Positions 1-8,812 of a DNA stretch of 64,000 bases are shown here, in pieces. Within the stretch, counting starts at the first letter, position 1; each line of letters starts with the position of its first letter. The stretch lies in the NCBI GenBank assembly GCA_021775525.1, contig JAJFHQ010000060.1, positions 1 through 64,000 on the forward strand. Direction: 5' to 3'. Under the pieces are notes generated by a model, which was not told the origin of the DNA, did no database searches, and was given only the letters and a program-made list of their open reading frames with translations. The DNA comes from Hyphomicrobiales bacterium (GTDB lineage Bacteria; Pseudomonadota; Alphaproteobacteria; Rhizobiales; Methyloligellaceae). Position numbers and translations under genes: made by a program.

Positions 1-90
1 GAATCGTCCGCCTTTCCCGGGCCGAAACACGGAGAGCAAGGCACGAAATACATCGCCGATATTGCGAACAGTCGCGTACAGGATTTGTGA
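1..90 (+). CDS. Possible 3' end of a truncated gene
   Basis: Frame 1 is open from the window edge to a TGA at 88-90 and would encode the last 29 residues of a protein. Codon choice looks ordinary for this genome. It stops a few bases before the 3' end of the convergent tRNA gene, a sensible place for a gene to end. The fragment is too short to recognise a family, and an open frame of this length could arise by chance. Confidence 0.3.
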   Translation, partial: ESSAFPGPKHGEQGTKYIADIANSRVQDL

Positions 91-96
91 AAAAAA

Positions 97-171
97 TGGA
101 GCGGGCGATGAGATTCGAACTCACGACTTCAACCTTGGCAAGGTTGCGCTCTACCCCTGAGCTACGCCCGC
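97..171 (-). tRNA. tRNA-Gly (anticodon GCC)
   Basis: The reverse strand folds as a complete tRNA. The 7-bp acceptor stem pairs GCGGGCG at the 5' end (171 downward) with CGCCCGC. The T arm contains GTTCGAATC, and the anticodon loop reads TTGCCAA, giving anticodon GCC for glycine. The CCA end is encoded (TGG at 97-99 on the plus strand). A run of seven T on the transcript strand follows immediately, consistent with termination just after the tRNA. Confidence 0.95.
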
Positions 172-270
172 ATACCATTTAAGCTGGACCGCCTTGATGG
201 CAGTGGCCGATTTATCGCTCAAACTCCAAGCCAATGCAACCACGCTTGCAGCATACCCGAGAGGAAGACT

Positions 271-648
271 TCAGGCCGTGGCCTGCTCTTCCTGGTCGGC
301 CCTGATTGCAACCCATGTGAGCGACGCAGTAAGTGCGTCCAGAGAAGCAAACAAAAGCAGGGCCATGCCCGCTTCTCCGAACGCCACCATCGACGCCAAG
401 AAGGTGGCAGACACGTACCGGGTTGGGACTGTCCAGGCCAGGAACCGGTCGGTCCGGGTCAGAACCGCGGAAATGTAAAATGAACCGATGATGCCCACGA
501 GCACACCGACGAATCGAATCCACATATCATCGCCGGCTGTAAGTCCGAATAGACCCAGAGTGAAATGGGGAGCAATCAGGAATGGCAGCGCCACGCCACT
601 GACGAGGTACAAGCCATACATGTATACGCTCAAAGCCGCCTTGGTCAT
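271..648 (-). CDS. Small integral membrane protein, unknown function
   Basis: About 125 residues from the ATG at 648. The frame stays open further upstream to 768, but that extension is charged and has no membrane character. The protein has about four hydrophobic segments: residues 5-27, 40-65, 75-95 and 95-115 in this numbering. A short charged tail ends DQEEQATA. No catalytic motif is visible and I do not recognise the family. It is divergent from the deacylase gene at 750. The gene is probably real because the membrane topology is coherent; the start is uncertain. Confidence 0.6.
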   Translation of the reverse strand: MTKAALSVYMYGLYLVSGVALPFLIAPHFTLGLFGLTAGDDMWIRFVGVLVGIIGSFYISAVLTRTDRFLAWTVPTRYVSATFLASMVAFGEAGMALLLFASLDALTASLTWVAIRADQEEQATA

Positions 649-749
649 CGCTCTGCCAACACCCCGCTCCGCGCCCTCGCCCGGCTCCTCCGCGAGCCGG
701 CTGGTCATGGGACTATACAAAACCATTCTTCGCCTTAGACTCATAAACA

Positions 750-1271
750 ATGGAAAACACACCTGCAACGCGCGACATATTGCTCCAGCGGCTCAATGCC
801 CTTGGCATCTGCACGAAAACGATAGATCACCCGCCGTTGTTCACCGTGGAACAATCCCGTGCGCTTCGCGGCGAGATTCCTGGCGCCCACACCAAGAACC
901 TGTTTTTGAAATGCAAGAAGGGTGCGCTCTGGCTCATCGTAACGCTGGAGGAAGCCGTCATTGATCTGAAACGGGCGCACACCATCCTCGGCAGCGGTCG
1001 CCTGAGCTTCGGCAGGCCCGAAATGCTGATGGACACACTTGGCATTCCACCCGGGTCGGTGACGCCCTTTTCACTGATCAACGATAAACAAGGGCGCGTC
1101 ACTGTTGTGCTGGATGAAGCCATGATGGCGCATGACGTATTGAACTTTCATCCGCTTGAAAACACCGCAACGACGACCATCACCCGTGAAGACCTGCTTA
1201 CATTCATCGATGATTGCGGTCATAAGCCGATGATCCTCCCGGTGGGTAAAGTGTCGTCTGGCCCGGTGTGA
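750..1271 (+). CDS. proX: Ala-tRNA(Pro) deacylase / YbaK-type trans-editing protein
   Basis: A 173-residue cytosolic protein of the YbaK/ProRS-INS superfamily, ProXp-ala (PrdX) branch. Family members hydrolyse alanine mischarged on tRNA-Pro, which protects translation fidelity. Family features include the N-terminal substrate-pocket segment (HPPLFTVEQSRAL), the HTKNLFLKCKK segment that supplies the conserved lysine near residue 51, and the GIPPGSVTPF loop near 100-110. The length fits a stand-alone editing domain. It starts about 100 bp from the divergent membrane-protein gene and precedes the thioredoxin-TPR gene on the same strand. The exact misacyl-tRNA specificity is inferred from family resemblance. 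Confidence 0.88.
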   Translation: MENTPATRDILLQRLNALGICTKTIDHPPLFTVEQSRALRGEIPGAHTKNLFLKCKKGALWLIVTLEEAVIDLKRAHTILGSGRLSFGRPEMLMDTLGIPPGSVTPFSLINDKQGRVTVVLDEAMMAHDVLNFHPLENTATTTITREDLLTFIDDCGHKPMILPVGKVSSGPV

Positions 1272-1364
1272 CCGCATAGGTGGTTGCAAAAGACCGGCGC
1301 GCGGTTCATTTTTCGCTGAACATGGAACCGTGAGAACGCGGCAGGGCGGCAAGGCAAGGACATT

Positions 1365-2273
1365 ATGGAACCAATCATTGAATCCGGGCCGGGGAGCGCC
1401 GTGGCCGATCTCATCAAGGATACCACGACGCAAGACTTCGTAGCGGATGTCATCGAGGCTTCCAATGACGCGCTTGTGCTGGTTGATTTCTGGGCGCCCT
1501 GGTGCGAGCCCTGCAAGCAGCTCACTCCTATACTTGAAAAAATCGTCAAGGAGTCTGGCGGAGCAGTGCGTCTGGTAAAACTCGATATCGACAAACACCC
1601 GGCCATTCCTGGACAGATGGGTGTGAAATCGATACCTGCCGTATTTGCTTTCAAGGCAGGACGGCCCGTTGACGGTTTCATGGGCGCCCTGCCCGAATCG
1701 CAAATCAAGGAATTCATCGCCCGCCACGCGGAGCCAACGGGGCAGCAACAGCTCGAGGCCGAGATTGAGGCTGCCGAAACGGCACTTGAGTCCGGTGATC
1801 TGGAACTTGCCACGCAGGTCTTTGCGCAAATCGTCCAGGGTGACAAGAAAAATGCCCGGGCCATTTCCGGACTGGCCAAATGCTTTTTTGAAAGCGGTGA
1901 CCTGGAGCAGGCCGAACAGACCCTCGAGCTATGGGAGGGCAAAGGCAAAAGCAGTACGGAAATTGATGCCGTGCGCGCCATGATTGAGCTCGCGCGCAAG
2001 TCCGGAGAAGCTGGCGATGTTGCCGCTCTGCGCACCAAGGTGGAGAATAACGGGAGTGATTTCCAGGCGCGCTGCGACCTGGCCATCGCTCTCAACGCGA
2101 TCGATGATCGCGAAGGAGCGGTGGAACAGCTGTTGGAAGTGGTTGCCGCCAAACGCGACTGGAACGAAGGTGCTGCCCGGGCCCAACTGCTTCAGTTTTT
2201 TGAGGCCTGGGGCAATGACGACCCGGCAACCGTTGCGGGGCGTCAAAAACTCTCACTGCTGTTGTTTTCATGA
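1365..2273 (+). CDS. Thioredoxin-TPR co-chaperone (YbbN/CnoX type)
   Basis: A 302-residue protein. Residues 20-125 form a thioredoxin fold with the active-site segment WCEPC at 46-50 and the cis-proline at 91 (SIPAVF). Residues about 130-300 are helical repeats with alternating small and acidic residues, as in the TPR half of YbbN/CnoX. Members of this family hand oxidation-damaged clients to chaperones. Unlike E. coli CnoX, both cysteines are present, so redox activity is possible. It is followed by a LON-domain gene and a Trm112-like gene on the same strand, with gaps of only 48 and 34 bp, suggesting an operon. Confidence 0.9.
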   Translation: MEPIIESGPGSAVADLIKDTTTQDFVADVIEASNDALVLVDFWAPWCEPCKQLTPILEKIVKESGGAVRLVKLDIDKHPAIPGQMGVKSIPAVFAFKAGRPVDGFMGALPESQIKEFIARHAEPTGQQQLEAEIEAAETALESGDLELATQVFAQIVQGDKKNARAISGLAKCFFESGDLEQAEQTLELWEGKGKSSTEIDAVRAMIELARKSGEAGDVAALRTKVENNGSDFQARCDLAIALNAIDDREGAVEQLLEVVAAKRDWNEGAARAQLLQFFEAWGNDDPATVAGRQKLSLLLFS

Positions 2274-2321
2274 GAAACTGGCAGCATTGACCAAAATGTA
2301 AGTAGGAGGCCGAGCAAGCCC

Positions 2322-2999
2322 GTGCCGGAGCACTATCTGAAACCTGGCGACCTGCCTGAAACGCTCAAGATGTTCCCCTTGCGCGGCGTCATCATGCTGC
2401 CCCGTACATCGCTTCCTTTAAACGTTTTCGAGCCCCGTTACCTGACGCTGGTGAATGACGTGCTGGCAAGTGACCGGTTGATCGGTTTTGTGCAACCGGT
2501 CATGCAGGAAGGAGAGGCTGAATCACCCGAGGGCAAAGATGCCGTTTTACGCCAGACCGGGGGTGCGGGGCGCCTGACTGCATTCCAGGAAACCGACGAC
2601 GGGCGCTATCTCATCACGCTTACCGGCATCGCCCGGTTTAATATCACCGGAGAGCATCAATCCGATGCGCCCTACCGCTTGTGCAACGTTGACTGGTCCT
2701 CTTACGCAAACGACCTTGAACAGGGTTATGGCGAAGACGAAGTGGATCGCACCCGTCTGCTCAAAGTGCTGAAGGAATATCTGACGGTGAATGATCTCTC
2801 TGCCGATTGGGATGGCATCAACAATTCGTCGAACGAACTTCTGGTCAACACCCTGTCGATGATTTCTCCTTACGGGCCTGAGGAGAAGCAGGCACTGCTT
2901 GAGGCGAGAGACCTGAAAACACGCGCCGAGGTTCTGGTTGCCCTGGCCGAGATGGAAATTGCCGGGACCGACAGCGGGCCAGGCTCGACGCTGCAATAA
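2322..2999 (+). CDS. LON substrate-binding domain protein (protease-less)
   Basis: A 225-residue protein that corresponds only to the N-terminal LON/PUA-like domain of Lon protease. It has the characteristic start (LPLRGVIMLPRTSLPLNVFEPRYL is split here as MFPLRGVIMLP and PLNVFEPRY) and a helical tail, but no AAA or Ser-Lys protease domain. The start is a GTG with an AGGAGG ribosome-binding site 12 bases upstream. Stand-alone LON-domain proteins are common in Alphaproteobacteria, but their role is poorly defined. The position between a thioredoxin-TPR chaperone and a Trm112-like gene suggests protein quality control or translation-linked work. Confidence 0.88.
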   Translation: MPEHYLKPGDLPETLKMFPLRGVIMLPRTSLPLNVFEPRYLTLVNDVLASDRLIGFVQPVMQEGEAESPEGKDAVLRQTGGAGRLTAFQETDDGRYLITLTGIARFNITGEHQSDAPYRLCNVDWSSYANDLEQGYGEDEVDRTRLLKVLKEYLTVNDLSADWDGINNSSNELLVNTLSMISPYGPEEKQALLEARDLKTRAEVLVALAEMEIAGTDSGPGSTLQ

Positions 3000-3033
3000 C
3001 GATGACAATTATCCATTGATTTGAGGAACAGTC

Positions 3034-3240
3034 ATGAATAGCGAGGAAAGCAACCGGGGCGAACCGCATGCCGTTGATCCCAAGCTGCTTGAAATTCTTG
3101 TATGCCCGCTCACCAAGAATGAGCTGGAATATGACGCCAAGGCCCAGGAGCTGATTTCACGCTCGGCTGGACTCGCCTATCCCATCCGTGACGGCATCCC
3201 GATCATGCTGCCCGAGGAAGCGCGCAAGCTTGACGACTAG
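3034..3240 (+). CDS. Trm112 family protein
   Basis: A 68-residue protein matching the bacterial Trm112/YcaR family (core [21 protein letters not shown], shown in parts as LLEILVCP and LTKNELEY, then [16 protein letters not shown]). The eukaryotic homologue is a zinc protein that activates methyltransferases. This copy keeps a single cysteine, in VCP, so it should not bind zinc in the classical four-Cys manner. It is probably the last gene of the thioredoxin-TPR/LON operon and converges with the MFS gene. Confidence 0.88.
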   Translation: MNSEESNRGEPHAVDPKLLEILVCPLTKNELEYDAKAQELISRSAGLAYPIRDGIPIMLPEEARKLDD

Positions 3241-3255
3241 TCGGGCTAATGCCTG

Positions 3256-4503
3256 CTAACTGGCAGATTTCCCTGTGCCGCCAACCATCCGGGGCAACGG
3301 CCGCTCATCAATCGGAAGGTGAATCAGAGCAGCGAGAAGACCCAGTGCCACCCCCGCCCACCAGATCGCGTCATAGGACCCGGTTCTGTCATGCAGGAAA
3401 CCGCCGAGCCATACGCCGCTGAAACTGCCGAGCTGGTGACTCAGAAAGACAATGCCGAACAGTGTTGCCATGTAGCGGGTGCCGAACACCTGGCCGACGA
3501 TACCTGTGGTGAGAGGTACCGTTGAGAGCCAGAGAATCCCCATGGCGGTTGCAAACAGATAGATGGTGATCTCGGTCTTTGGCGCGAGCAGCAAGGCCGT
3601 GATGGTAATGGCGCGCACAAAATAGATGCCAGCCAGACCTGATTTCTTGCTCCAGCGCTGGCCCACCATTCCGGAGAGATAAGCCCCAAAAATGTTGAAG
3701 AGGCCAACGAGTGAAATGGCTATGGCGCCCGTCTCACGGCTCAGGCCCAAATCAGTGACATATGCTGGAAAGTGGACCGTGATGAAAGCGACATGAAATC
3801 CGCAGACGAAGAAGCCCGTGGTCAACAGAATATATCCCTTGTGGCTGAGCGCCTCGTGCATGGCTTGTTTAAAGGTCTGCTCGTTGCCGATGGCCCCGGT
3901 AGCCGATGCCGGGCGTTTTGGCAGCAGCATCGCGGCCGGTATGATGATGAGTGTTGTCATCGCGAGCAGGGTCAGGGCCGTATGCCAGCCGAAGGCTGAA
4001 ATATATGCCAGTGCAATTGGAGAAAAGAGAACCTGACCAAGCGAGCCTGATGCGGTGCCGATGCCAAGCGCCATTGAGCGGCGCTCAGGACCCACCGCCC
4101 TGGCAATGACGGCAAGCGCCAGGGAAAAGGCCGTGAAAGACACGCCAAGACCTGTCACAAATCCTGCGAGAAGATGGAATTGTGTACCCGTCTCAGCATA
4201 CGCCATGCCCCACACACCAAGCGCATATACGATGGCCCCGCCCACCAGGATCGGTTTTGCTCCAAACCTGTCGGCGAGTGCACCGGCAAATGGCACACCG
4301 ATACCCCACATCAGATTCTGAATGGCCAGCGCGAGACCGAATGTCTGGCGACTCCAGCCATGCGCCGTCGTCAAGGGCTCAAGGAACAATCCGAACGAGG
4401 AACGCACGCCAAATCCGACCAGCGAAATAATGCACCCCGCTGCGATGATGACCATGACCTGGCTGGTAAGCGGAAGCCTGGGCGATTGACTGGTGGAAGA
4501 CAT
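3256..4503 (-). CDS. MFS transporter
   Basis: A 415-residue major facilitator superfamily protein with about 12 transmembrane helices. The loop after TM2 carries the family-like GALADRFGAKP signature (residues about 75-85). The second half repeats the pattern with a GMVGQRWSKKSG loop. The fold resembles monocarboxylate/oxalate-formate type exporters of the OFA-like branch, but the substrate cannot be read from the sequence. It is transcribed toward the Trm112-like gene and lies directly downstream of the UbiH-type gene on the same strand. Confidence 0.85.
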   Translation of the reverse strand: MSSTSQSPRLPLTSQVMVIIAAGCIISLVGFGVRSSFGLFLEPLTTAHGWSRQTFGLALAIQNLMWGIGVPFAGALADRFGAKPILVGGAIVYALGVWGMAYAETGTQFHLLAGFVTGLGVSFTAFSLALAVIARAVGPERRSMALGIGTASGSLGQVLFSPIALAYISAFGWHTALTLLAMTTLIIIPAAMLLPKRPASATGAIGNEQTFKQAMHEALSHKGYILLTTGFFVCGFHVAFITVHFPAYVTDLGLSRETGAIAISLVGLFNIFGAYLSGMVGQRWSKKSGLAGIYFVRAITITALLLAPKTEITIYLFATAMGILWLSTVPLTTGIVGQVFGTRYMATLFGIVFLSHQLGSFSGVWLGGFLHDRTGSYDAIWWAGVALGLLAALIHLPIDERPLPRMVGGTGKSAS

Positions 4504-4544
4504 CGAAGGGACTCTTCTGTGCTCTTCTGCGACAAAGTTGCGAC

Positions 4545-5789
4545 TCAGATTGTCTCACCTTTTAGCAGACGGGGCACGGTACCGGTAAGTCCCGCCGCCT
4601 CTCGCACGAAGAAACGCTTCAGCGCCGGAGCACGGTCCACCAGTCCGAGGCCAAGAGAACGAATGGCCCGCATCGGCGCATTGTCATTGGTGAACAGCCG
4701 GTTGAGCGCATCCATGGAGAGGCCCGAAAAGGCACTGTCGAAACGCCGCCAGCGTTCGTATCGCTGCAACACGGTTGCCGACCCGGGTTCGAGCCCGAGC
4801 CGTGCGGCCTCGATGACGACCTCCGCCAATGCCGCAACGTCCCGTAGTCCGATATTCAGCCCCTGTCCCGCGAGCGGATGCACCCCGTGCGCCGCGTCTC
4901 CAACCAGCGCAAAGCGGTCCGCGACGAAGGCCCTCGCCAAATGCATATTGAGCGGGAAGTCTGCGCGGGGGCCTTGCAAGGTCAGAGCGCCAAAGCGTGC
5001 GCCGATGCGCTTCTTGGCTTCAGCCAGAAATTCCGCATCTTCCATTGCAACAATCTCACTGGCCCGGGCGCGCTCTTCGGTCCACACCAGCGAAACGCGG
5101 TTTTCCGGCAGTGGCAGTATTGCGAATGGGCCCTGGGGGAGAAAATGCTGGATGGCGCGACCGCCATGCGGTTTTTCCAGCCCGAGCGTCGCAACGATGC
5201 CGGCTTGCGGATAACTCCAGCCAATGGTCTTGATGCCGGCCCGCTTGCGCAGAGCAGACTTGCGGCCATCAGCTGCTACCAGCAACGCCGCCTCGATGTT
5301 TCCACCATGCTCCAACCGCGCCGTGACAACATGGGCATGATTGTCGAAATCGATAACGCTCTCGGGCGCAAGGAATGTCAGACCTTCTGTCTCCGAGGCC
5401 TTTGAAATGAGAGCATCTCTCAGTACATGGTTTTCCAGCATATTTGCTGCGGGCTCGCCTCCAGCCAAATCACCATCGAAATGCAGCAAGGTGGGCCGCA
5501 CCAGCGCGTTCATCTGGCTCTCGGTGATATCGATACCGGTGATGGGCTGTGCGCGCTTCGCGACGCTCTGCCAGATGCCGAGTGACTGGTACAGATGGGT
5601 GCTCGCGGCCGAAAGCGCAGAGGCCCTCCCGTCATTGGCCCTGTCACGCGCGCGCGCTAAGGGGGTGCGGTCCACCACGGCAATTTTTAATGCACCGCGC
5701 CCCGCGCTGGCCAAAGCGAGGGCAAGCGTCAGGCCGACAAAGCTGCCGCCAGCAATCAGCACATCATATTTTTGCGGCTCGTTACTCAT
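4545..5789 (-). CDS. UbiH/UbiF/COQ6-family FAD monooxygenase
   Basis: A 414-residue flavoprotein hydroxylase. The N-terminal dinucleotide-binding loop is GGSFVG (14-19). The DG motif appears as LLVAADGRKSALR, and the second FAD motif is VGDAAHGVHPLAGQGLN (about 292-308). This arrangement is diagnostic of the ubiquinone-biosynthesis hydroxylases, which insert ring hydroxyls using NAD(P)H and oxygen. Which ring carbon it modifies (C5, C1 or C6) cannot be told from motifs; alphaproteobacterial enzymes are often broad (UbiL/UbiM types). It is divergent from tesB. Confidence 0.88.
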   Translation of the reverse strand: MSNEPQKYDVLIAGGSFVGLTLALALASAGRGALKIAVVDRTPLARARDRANDGRASALSAASTHLYQSLGIWQSVAKRAQPITGIDITESQMNALVRPTLLHFDGDLAGGEPAANMLENHVLRDALISKASETEGLTFLAPESVIDFDNHAHVVTARLEHGGNIEAALLVAADGRKSALRKRAGIKTIGWSYPQAGIVATLGLEKPHGGRAIQHFLPQGPFAILPLPENRVSLVWTEERARASEIVAMEDAEFLAEAKKRIGARFGALTLQGPRADFPLNMHLARAFVADRFALVGDAAHGVHPLAGQGLNIGLRDVAALAEVVIEAARLGLEPGSATVLQRYERWRRFDSAFSGLSMDALNRLFTNDNAPMRAIRSLGLGLVDRAPALKRFFVREAAGLTGTVPRLLKGETI

Positions 5790-5883
5790 CAGAACGTCAT
5801 TTTCGCTTCAATCCGCCCGCTTCATCTTGACAGTGCGCATGTGCATCCCCCTCATGTGCCCGAACTTACAATGAGGCACCCAA

Positions 5884-6747
5884 ATGGTCAGCGCGGTCAA
5901 ACGTCTCCTTTCAATACTCGATCTGGAGCAGCTGGAACAGAACCTGTTCCGTGGAAACAGCCCCCAGGACGGCTGGCAGCGCGTATTCGGCGGGCAGGTG
6001 ATCGGCCAGGCGCTGGTGGCGGCCGAGCGAACGGTTGACGACCGGGTGGCCCATTCGCTGCATGCCTATTTCATGCGACCGGGAGACCCTTCCGTCCCGA
6101 TCATTTATGAGGTCGACCGGATTCGTGATGGCAAAAGCTTCAATACCCGCCGCGTGGTTGCCACCCAGCACGGAGCGGCTATTTTTACCATGGGCGTGTC
6201 GTTTCATCTTGAAGAGCCGGGCTTTGAACATCAGATGGAAATGCCGGACGTTCCCGGTCCGGAGGATTTGCCAAGCCTGAATGACATCAAGGAGCAGTTC
6301 ATGGACAAGCTCCCTGCGAACATAAAAGCCTATTTTCAACGAGAGAGGCCTATCGAAATCAGGCCGGTGGATACCTCCCGCTTCTTCAAACATGAAAAAC
6401 GTGAGCCAAAACAATCCATATGGTTCAGGGCGAGCGATAATTTACCGGACGATCTCGCCATGCATCAGTGTGCCATAGCCTATGCGTCTGATTTTTCACT
6501 ACTCGATACCGCGCTGATTGCTCATGGCCGGCTGTTGTTTGATCCGAAGCTCATGCTCGCCAGTCTCGACCACGCCATGTGGTTCCACAGGTCCTGCCGG
6601 GCGGACGGCTGGCTGCTTTACACCATGGACAGCCCGGCAGCACACGGCGCACGAGGCTTTTGCCGGGGAAGTATTTTTACACCCAATGGCGAGCTGGTCG
6701 CGTCCGTCGCGCAAGAAGGGCTGATCCGGGAAAGACGTGCTGACTAA
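5884..6747 (+). CDS. tesB: Acyl-CoA thioesterase II
   Basis: A 287-residue double-hotdog thioesterase, the usual TesB length. Visible signatures are the N-terminal RVFGGQVIGQAL and HSLHAYFMRPGD stretches. The C-terminal half has YASDFSLLDTAL with the catalytic-region aspartate, then LDHAMWFH and the segment ending SVAQEGLIR, which supplies the conserved Gln. It hydrolyses medium and long acyl-CoA to free acid and CoA. The gene stands alone, divergent from the UbiH-type gene. A 270-bp regulatory region separates it from glnK. Confidence 0.92.
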   Translation: MVSAVKRLLSILDLEQLEQNLFRGNSPQDGWQRVFGGQVIGQALVAAERTVDDRVAHSLHAYFMRPGDPSVPIIYEVDRIRDGKSFNTRRVVATQHGAAIFTMGVSFHLEEPGFEHQMEMPDVPGPEDLPSLNDIKEQFMDKLPANIKAYFQRERPIEIRPVDTSRFFKHEKREPKQSIWFRASDNLPDDLAMHQCAIAYASDFSLLDTALIAHGRLLFDPKLMLASLDHAMWFHRSCRADGWLLYTMDSPAAHGARGFCRGSIFTPNGELVASVAQEGLIRERRAD

Positions 6748-6819
6748 CCTATATTTTTAATTTGATGGTATTTTAGTCATCTGTTTGGTGCTGCCTTATT
6801 TTTAGGCATATCTGGGGCA

Positions 6820-6828
6820 CCCCCCCCC
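6820..6828 (+). repeat. Run of nine C
   Basis: A mononucleotide tract of nine cytosines in the tesB-glnK intergenic region, about 70 bp upstream of the sigma54-like promoter. Such tracts are prone to slippage and sequencing error. Nothing shows that it varies. Confidence 0.6.
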
Positions 6829-6895
6829 GGTCATTCCCTGCTAATTGTCCTTTTTAACATAGCGTTTTCATGTGGTTACCATTTTTTCCCGATTC

Positions 6896-6911
6896 TGGCA
6901 CGGCACTTGAG
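6896..6911 (+). promoter_or_regulatory. Sigma54 (RpoN)-type promoter for glnK-amtB
   Basis: TGGCACG at 6896-6902, four bases, then TTGAG at 6907-6911. This matches the -24/-12 consensus TGGCACG-N4-TTGCW except that the -12 GC is GA. It sits about 110 bp upstream of the glnK ATG, and glnK-amtB operons in proteobacteria are classically NtrC/sigma54 controlled. A transcription start near 6921-6923 is implied. The imperfect -12 dinucleotide is the main reservation. Confidence 0.6.
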
Positions 6912-6954
6912 TGTCTTTCGCCAATCGTGGGCTTTTGCGCCTGTGGTTTCGTAA

Positions 6955-7359
<405 letters not shown>

Positions 7360-7393
7360 CAACAATCTTACTCGTGCCTATTGGGGGTTAGTG

Positions 7394-8686
7394 ATGAAAC
7401 CTACTCGCAGCCTGCTGTCAGCGCTTGCGGCCGTGACCGGCTCTCTGGTCATGCTTGCCGAACCTGCGCTCGCGGCGGACGAACCAAAACTAAGTGCTGG
7501 TGATACCGCGTGGATGATGACTTCCACCGCACTTGTGCTGATGATGACCATTCCTGGTCTGGCGCTTTTTTATGGCGGCATGGTCCGCAAGAAAAATGTG
7601 CTCGCAACAGTGATGCAGAGCTTCGCCGTAACCTGCCTCATGAGCGTGCTCTGGATGGTGGCCGGCTACTCGATAGCCTTCACCGAGGGCGGCTCGCTCA
7701 ATGCTTACATGGGCGGATTGTCCAAGGCCTTCCTGTCCGGTATGGGCAAGGACTCACTTACCGGAACAATCCCCGAATCGGTCTTCATGACCTTCCAGAT
7801 GACATTTGCGATCATCACCCCGGCGCTGATTTGCGGGGCCGTGGCGGACCGGATGAAATTTTCCTCGCTGCTGCTCTTCCTGGGCACCTGGGTCCTTGTC
7901 GTTTACGCGCCTATCACTCACTGGGTGTGGGGCGGTGGTTTCCTGTCCGACGCGGGTGTTCTCGATTTTGCTGGCGGCACTGTGGTCCACATCAACTCCG
8001 GTATCGCCGGGCTTGTCGCCGCGCTCGTGCTCGGCAAGCGCCACAATTACGGCTCCGAAAACATGGCGCCGCACAATCTAGTGCTGAGCGTCATCGGCGC
8101 ATCCCTTCTGTGGGTTGGCTGGTTCGGCTTTAATGCCGGTTCCGCTGTGGCCGCCGACGGGGCCGCTGGCATGGCCATGGCGGTCACTCAAATCTGTACC
8201 GCCACCGCGGCGCTGACGTGGATGTTCGTCGAATGGATGGTGCTCAAGAAACCAAGTGTTCTTGGCATTATCTCAGGCGCGGTCGCCGGTCTTGTGGCCA
8301 TTACGCCGGCCTCTGGTTTCGTTGACCCGATGGGCGCGCTGTTTATCGGTATCGCCGCTGGACTGGTGTGCTTCTTTGCTTCGGTGAAGCTCAAGCACAT
8401 GCTCGGCTATGATGACTCTCTCGACGTGTTCGGCATTCACGGCGTGGGCGGCATTGTCGGCGCCATCCTGACGGGCTTCTTCGCGGTCGAAGCCATCGGC
8501 GGCACTGCAGGCAGCATGAGCCAGGTCATCATCCAGATCGAAGGCATCCTTGCCACGATCGCCTGGTCAACCTTTGCGACCTTCGTCATCCTGAAAGTCA
8601 TTGACCTGATCATCGGTCTGAAGGTTGAGAAGGATGCCGAGGTCGAAGGCCTCGATATCAATCTCCATGGCGAGGTCGTGCAATAG
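7394..8686 (+). CDS. amtB: Ammonium transporter AmtB
   Basis: A 430-residue Amt/Rh channel. Residues 1-30 look like a cleavable signal peptide (SLLSALAAVTGSL then EPALAADEP), as in E. coli AmtB. Eleven transmembrane helices follow. The twin pore histidines lie in the TVVHINSGIAG and DVFGIHGVGGIVGA segments, and the family signature around FYGGMVRKKNVL is present. The ATG at 7394 is chosen because it gives the signal peptide; the frame is open upstream only through glnK. The C-terminal tail ends DINLHGEVVQ. Confidence 0.96.
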   Translation: MKPTRSLLSALAAVTGSLVMLAEPALAADEPKLSAGDTAWMMTSTALVLMMTIPGLALFYGGMVRKKNVLATVMQSFAVTCLMSVLWMVAGYSIAFTEGGSLNAYMGGLSKAFLSGMGKDSLTGTIPESVFMTFQMTFAIITPALICGAVADRMKFSSLLLFLGTWVLVVYAPITHWVWGGGFLSDAGVLDFAGGTVVHINSGIAGLVAALVLGKRHNYGSENMAPHNLVLSVIGASLLWVGWFGFNAGSAVAADGAAGMAMAVTQICTATAALTWMFVEWMVLKKPSVLGIISGAVAGLVAITPASGFVDPMGALFIGIAAGLVCFFASVKLKHMLGYDDSLDVFGIHGVGGIVGAILTGFFAVEAIGGTAGSMSQVIIQIEGILATIAWSTFATFVILKVIDLIIGLKVEKDAEVEGLDINLHGEVVQ

Positions 8687-8759
8687 CTCCTAGAGGGGCC
8701 GGGCATACCCGGTCTCCTCCCCGAGCGACAAGTCCATTTTCCATGGAGTTGCGTCCAGC

Positions 8760-8795
8760 AAAAATGGCCCGGATGCTTCACAGCATCCGGGTTGA
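8760..8795. terminator. Hairpin between convergent amtB and the GGDEF-EAL gene
   Basis: CCCGGATGC (8768-8776), six-base loop, GCATCCGGG (8783-8791): a perfect 9-bp stem. On the minus strand it is followed by CCATTTTTG, which suits termination of the GGDEF-EAL transcript. On the plus strand it is followed only by TTGAATT, so termination of amtB would be weaker. Confidence 0.7.
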
Positions 8796-8812
8796 ATTGC
8801 ATCTGATCGGTA

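Noticed and set aside
4174-5214. Long open frame on the plus strand opposite the MFS and UbiH-type genes
   Set aside because: Low-complexity Arg/Ser/Pro-rich translation, antisense to two genes with clear family motifs.
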